Below, piece by piece: positions 60,520 to 64,000 of a stretch of 64,000 nucleotides of DNA. A model generated the notes under the pieces. That model was not told the origin of the DNA. It was given only the letters and a program-made list of their open reading frames with translations, and ran no database searches. Position 1 is the stretch's first letter; every line of letters begins with the position of its first letter. Source of the DNA: [Bacillus] enclensis (lineage in GTDB: Bacteria > Bacillota > Bacilli > Bacillales > Bacillaceae_B). The DNA lies in assembly GCF_001456935.1 (NCBI RefSeq), contig NZ_KQ758482.1:538249-602248 (forward strand), written 5' to 3'. A program made the translations under genes and the position numbers.

Positions 60520-60563
60520 AAACCCGAATAAATTGCTAAGAGGCGAATTCATTCGGGTTTTTA
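60520..60563 (+). terminator. terminator of the DUF915 gene
   Basis: AACCCGAAT / ATTCGGGTTT with TTTAATTTTT tail. The arms resemble the ampS terminator. Confidence 0.85.
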
Positions 60564-60599
60564 ATTTTTCATGTACACTCTTAGATTTAGCTATTACCA

Positions 60600-60834
60600 G
60601 CGGTTGATTGGAGTGCAAGACGAAGTCTCCTAACAGAAAAGCGGAAGGGCTTTGCAAAGAGGCGTGTGGCATAAGACGAATCGGCCACGAAGGCGTTCTT
60701 TGCCTTCTTGGACGGTTTGGCTTATGACATTTGCCTCTAAGCCCTGCAGCTGGCCAATCACGCTATGCTTAAAATGGGTAGGAGGCTCCCCACCCGCCCG
60801 CGAAAAGCGAAGTGTTGCACGGAAATCATAAGCG
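60600..60834 (+). repeat. nested intergenic repeat element
   Basis: Outer element: GATTGGAGTGCAAGACGAAG-type left part (60600-60630) and GGAGGCTCCCCACCCGCCC-type right part ending AAAGCGAAGTGTTGCACGGA (60781-60834). Inner element 60637-60768: AGCGGAAGGGC ... GCATAAGACGAATCGGCC ... GGTTTGGCTTATG ... GCCTCTAAGCCCTGCAGCTGG, a long hairpin. Both types resemble Bacillus-family intergenic repeats. The rest of 60564-60979 has no gene. Confidence 0.7.
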
Positions 60835-60979
60835 TTATGGAGAGTCTTTACTTATATAGTTTATTTCCAGACTTTATTAATAACCCCGTCCCCCCCCTCT
60901 CACCTCTCAATCCCCGGTTGCGTAAAATCCCCAGAAGTTCTATACTACACAAGACTATAGTTAAGTAAGGATGAAGTGC

Positions 60980-62173
60980 ATGACTGCTGAAATCATGATA
61001 AAACCCAACCCAAAATTCACAAAACAATTTCAAAAAGGATTTCCCCTTTTGAATAAGGATAATGTTCTGACGGACCTGAATGACCTTGAGGAAGGGACGA
61101 TCCTTACTCTGACAGATTCCAAAAGGAACTTCATTTCAAGGGGATATTACGGTAAGCAAAATAAAGGACTCGGCTGGCTTGTCAGCTGGAAAGAGCAAGA
61201 AGCGATCGATGGGGCATTCTTCAATCGGAAGCTCCAAAATGCCGTAAATCAAAGGCTTCATTTTTTCTATGATGAAGACACGACTGCATTCCGGGTATTC
61301 AATAGTGAAGGGGACGGCTTCGGCGGTATTACCCTTGATTACTTCGAAGGATATTACCTGATCCAGTGGTACAGTAAAGGGGCCTACTCTTTTAAAGAAG
61401 ATATCATCTCGGCCATTAAGAAACTTCCGAATTATAAAGGGCTTTACCAAAAAAAGCGCTTTTCAGTTGAAGGAAAGTATGTGGATGAAGATGATTTTGT
61501 TGACGGTGATCGTCCTTCCTTCCCTCTTCTTGTGAAGGAAAACGGCGTCCAGTTTGCCATCTACCTGAATGATGGTGCAATGGTTGGCGTGTTCCTCGAT
61601 CAACGGGAAGTAAGAAAACGTATCCGGGATGAATACGCAGATGGTAAAAAAGTGCTTAATACTTTCTCATACACGGGGGCTTTTTCGGTATTCGCCGCCC
61701 TGGGAGGCGCTGCAGAAACTACAAGCGTCGACTTGGCAAACCGCAGCCTGAGTAAAACCATCGAACAATTCAGTATCAATGGAATAGACTACGAATCCGA
61801 GAATATCATCGTGGAAGATGTGTTTAAATATTTCAAATTCGCGGTAAAAAAAGAACTCTCCTTTGATATGGTCATCCTGGATCCGCCGAGCTTTGCCCGC
61901 TCTAAAAAACATACCTTCTCTGCTTCAAAAGATTATAAGGATCTTTTAAAAGAAGCCATTGCCATCACCAAAAAAAATGGTGTGATCGTGGCTTCAACGA
62001 ATTGCAGCACGTTTGATATGAAAAAATTCAAGGGATTTATTGATAAAGCATTCAAGGAAACGGGCGGTTCTTACAAATTGCTGGAGGAATACTCCTTGCC
62101 TGAGGACTTCAAGACCATCAATCAATACAAGCAGGGCGACTATTTAAAAGTGGTATTCATCAAGAAATACTGA
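60980..62173 (+). CDS. 23S rRNA (cytosine-5)-type methyltransferase, RlmI-like
   Basis: 397 residues from ATG 60980 (GTAAGGATGAAGTGC); ATG 60971 overlaps that SD. N-terminal PUA-like domain (~5-75), a middle domain, then the SAM domain: VLNTFSYTGAFSVFAALGG motif I, TTSVDLANRS motif II, MVILDPPSFARSK motif IV (DPPSFAR 301-307), STNCSTFD. The arrangement is RlmI/YwbD. Modifies 23S rRNA; exact base not provable here. Confidence 0.88.
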   Translation: MTAEIMIKPNPKFTKQFQKGFPLLNKDNVLTDLNDLEEGTILTLTDSKRNFISRGYYGKQNKGLGWLVSWKEQEAIDGAFFNRKLQNAVNQRLHFFYDEDTTAFRVFNSEGDGFGGITLDYFEGYYLIQWYSKGAYSFKEDIISAIKKLPNYKGLYQKKRFSVEGKYVDEDDFVDGDRPSFPLLVKENGVQFAIYLNDGAMVGVFLDQREVRKRIRDEYADGKKVLNTFSYTGAFSVFAALGGAAETTSVDLANRSLSKTIEQFSINGIDYESENIIVEDVFKYFKFAVKKELSFDMVILDPPSFARSKKHTFSASKDYKDLLKEAIAITKKNGVIVASTNCSTFDMKKFKGFIDKAFKETGGSYKLLEEYSLPEDFKTINQYKQGDYLKVVFIKKY

Positions 62174-62180
62174 GTTTGAG

Positions 62181-62212
62181 GGAAGTTTCATTTGAAACTT
62201 CCTTTTCTTTTT
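62181..62212 (+). terminator. Rho-independent terminator
   Basis: GGAAGTTTC / GAAACTTCC with ATTT loop and TTTTCTTTTTC tail. Confidence 0.95.
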
Positions 62213-62566
62213 CTATGTGGTTCTTTTCGTATACTTTGTTGCTATACCTGAACTTGGGTATTTTCGGGTTGTCCACCCGTCTCTTGTTGAAGCTTGAGTT
62301 CGAAAAGAGCACGTCCAAAGCTGTATTAAGGTTATAAACCTATATACAAAAAGAAATAATCTTTTAGAAAACAGCTTTAAATGAAAATTACGGGTCATGA
62401 TGGGTAAACTTGTATACGACAATATGTTTTCTAAATGACACAGGAAATTTCCCGTAATTCAACAGAGGAAATAATGACAGAATAATCTGTCATTATTTCC
62501 TCGGAAACCGCAAGAAGCGACAAATGTTATGGGGCATTGTAGAAATCTATCGAATATGGGGTGTTA
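62213..62566. other. gene-free region with a perfect 17-bp hairpin
   Basis: At 62465-62502 GAGGAAATAATGACAGA and its exact complement flank the loop ATAA. It lacks a T run. A second pair, AATTACGGG (62383 region) and CCCGTAATT (62451 region), brackets the sequence before it. No gene seen. Confidence 0.6.
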
Positions 62567-63094
62567 ATGTTGAATAAAGCAATATTTCTGGATCGTGACG
62601 GGGTCATCAATGAAGTGAAAACAAAAAGAGTGAAGTTCGTGAACAAGCCGGAACAGTTTTATTTCCTCGAAGGTGTGAAAGAAGCAGTTACATTATTATC
62701 CGATGAAGGATATATGTTGTTTGTCGTGACGAATCAAGGCGGCGTCGGTCTTGGATACTTATCTCATGGGCATCTGGAGCAGATTCATGACTTTATGGTA
62801 GGAGAACTTGAAACGGCAGGCGGGAAGATTCATGAAGTTTCATGCTGCACCCATAAGCCCCATGAAGGCTGTGCATGCAGGAAACCTGAGCCGGGCATGA
62901 TTTTGGATCTTGCTGAAAAATACGATCTGGACCTTGATTCCTCCTATATGATCGGCGACAGGGAACCTGACATCGAGGCCGGGCGTAAAGCCGGATGCAA
63001 GACCATTTTGATCTCCGGCTCCCCTTCCCCTCTCTATGGTGCCGATTACGTATTTCCCTCGTTAAAAGAAGCGGCTGACTTCATAATAGAGTGA
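62567..63094 (+). CDS. HAD-IIIA phosphatase, GmhB/HisB-N-like
   Basis: 175 residues from ATG 62567. IFLDRDGVIN (Asp9, Asp11), VVTNQGGVG, KPEPGMI (Lys) and IGDREPDIEAG are the four HAD motifs. CCTHKPHEGCACRKP is the zinc-binding loop of D-glycero-heptose-1,7-bisphosphate and histidinol phosphatases. Substrate in a Gram-positive is probably another sugar phosphate or histidinol phosphate. Monocistronic. Confidence 0.88.
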   Translation: MLNKAIFLDRDGVINEVKTKRVKFVNKPEQFYFLEGVKEAVTLLSDEGYMLFVVTNQGGVGLGYLSHGHLEQIHDFMVGELETAGGKIHEVSCCTHKPHEGCACRKPEPGMILDLAEKYDLDLDSSYMIGDREPDIEAGRKAGCKTILISGSPSPLYGADYVFPSLKEAADFIIE

Positions 63095-63102
63095 TGTGCT
63101 GT

Positions 63103-63134
63103 ATCCCCTCTCTTTTCAGGGGATGCTTTTTTTT
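63103..63134 (+). terminator. terminator of the HAD gene
   Basis: ATCCCCT / AGGGGAT stem with T run of eight. Confidence 0.95.
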
Positions 63135-63251
63135 GCCACCGCAGCCTGAAATGCTTATCACACCGCACATTCCCTTCCTGTTTTATCGTTTACCTATTGG
63201 GGAATTCTATGATAGAGTACTATGGAATGATTTCTAAAAGGAGGGATACAT

Positions 63252-64000
63252 TTGGAGCAGCATGAACTGTTGGAAATCGTTAAAAACGTATATCCATTTG
63301 ATGTACTGACAGAAGATCAACTGCATTATATTATTTCAGGTTCAAAATATACAACCTTTAAAAAAGGGGAATTTCTCTTTCATGAAGATGAGACGGTAGA
63401 GGAACTGGATATTTATTTTCTTGTTTCCGGACTTGCGAAAAATGTCCTTCACCGTTCAAGCGGAAAACAATATTCATTGCGCTTCTACTACCCAGGTGAT
63501 CTGATCGGGATCATGATCATGCTGACAAGCGGGGAAATGACGTTCTCTGTTCAGGCTATGGAAAATTGCAATGTCTTCCGGATTCAGAAAAGCAGGCTCC
63601 TCGATATCATGACGAGGAATAATGATTTTTCAAAAATCATCTTTGAAAGCATCGGAAACCGCATGAAGACGCTTTATGACGAAATCAAATCGAAATCCTC
63701 CGACCAGGATGATGAAAATATCACGCTTTTCCGGACCAAGGTACATAATCTGATGGACTCCCCTTCTTTCATTCATGAAGAGGACTCGATTCTAGAAGCT
63801 GCAAACGTGATGAAAGACAGGGATACATACGGGCTCGTCGTCGTGGATTCAGATAAAACCTTAAAAGGGATTCTCACGCAGAGGGAAATCCTCTCCTATA
63901 TCACCGAACCCGACCGGCGGGAAAAAGTGAAAGACTGGATGAAGAGGAATCCTTTCTGGATCCGGGATGAATCCTTTGCTTATGAAGCACTCTCTTATTT
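63252..64000 (+). CDS. cNMP-binding/CBS-domain protein (5' part)
   Basis: Cut by the window end; 249 codons visible from TTG 63252, preceded by AGGAGGGATACAT. A cyclic-nucleotide-binding fold (~10-125, FKKGEFLFHEDETVEELDIYFLVSGLAKNV, RFYYPGDLIGIMIML) is followed by a CBS pair (from ~170, DSILEAANVMKDRDTYGLVVVDSDKTLKGILTQREI). This order matches DUF294-type signal-transducing nucleotidyltransferases, whose catalytic part would lie outside the window. The membrane is not involved. Confidence 0.85.
   Translation, partial: MEQHELLEIVKNVYPFDVLTEDQLHYIISGSKYTTFKKGEFLFHEDETVEELDIYFLVSGLAKNVLHRSSGKQYSLRFYYPGDLIGIMIMLTSGEMTFSVQAMENCNVFRIQKSRLLDIMTRNNDFSKIIFESIGNRMKTLYDEIKSKSSDQDDENITLFRTKVHNLMDSPSFIHEEDSILEAANVMKDRDTYGLVVVDSDKTLKGILTQREILSYITEPDRREKVKDWMKRNPFWIRDESFAYEALSY

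Overview
The window looks like a chromosomal segment of a low-to-moderate GC, spore-forming Gram-positive bacterium of the Bacillaceae. The evidence is strong AGGAGG-type ribosome binding sites, frequent TTG/GTG starts, Rho-independent terminators after most genes, a T-box leader, and Spo0M, YckD, DUF421 and AmpS relatives. A marine-type Bacillus/Rossellomorea-like species would fit, but that is inference. No rRNA, tRNA, prophage, intact IS or CRISPR array was seen.

Layout. 0-13 kb: the end of a peptide-type ABC importer (two permeases), small membrane proteins, an XRE regulator with two membrane proteins, a lipoprotein, a deaminase, a run of minus-strand genes (serine hydrolase, nucleotidyltransferase, two acetyltransferases, Lrp regulator), an SdpR/SdpI-like pair and a LysR/methyltransferase divergon. 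13-31 kb: secreted and polymer-active proteins (a 1371-residue phosphodiester glycosidase/metallophosphatase, a GH16 beta-glucanase with three LacI/CcpA-type operators, a PHB-depolymerase-type esterase) around a T-box-controlled lysyl-tRNA synthetase. 31-45 kb: a thermolysin-type protease, a CGNR/DinB divergon, an MFS exporter with a leader peptide and SD-sequestering hairpin, an MMPL transporter with a two-component system, and a PAS histidine kinase. 45-49.5 kb: a sulfane-sulfur (cst-type) cluster under a CstR-type repressor with Cys31/Cys60. 50-64 kb: ArsA / CC-ending small protein / CstA, a half-length Spo0M, threonine aldolase, an NprR-like TPR regulator with its signal pro-peptide, aminopeptidase AmpS, an rRNA methyltransferase, a HAD phosphatase and a truncated cNMP/CBS protein.

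The most unusual content is between the genes. Nine intergenic arrays carry short degenerate units with a strict 20- or 21-bp period. The core is constant within an array and different between arrays. Three arrays share the core TTTTTGATAATA and end in ATAATACCCC placed exactly 24 bp after the last core. Two others are inverted copies of one family with the same leader (GTAAGTGGTGGAAT). A second repeat family, a GGGTC...GACCC hairpin element, lies at gene 3' ends and encodes the last residues of at least two proteins. A third, larger element near 60.7 kb appears to be one repeat inserted into another. Decayed sequence is also present: an FtsH fragment at 42.9 kb and frameshifted small genes near 22.7 kb.

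How genes work together: the sulfur cluster forms a persulfide-detoxification unit with repressor sites lying in or next to its promoters; the NprR-like pair could control the secreted protease, although they are 24 kb apart; the MMPL-RR-HK set and the leader-controlled MFS pump look like inducible export systems.
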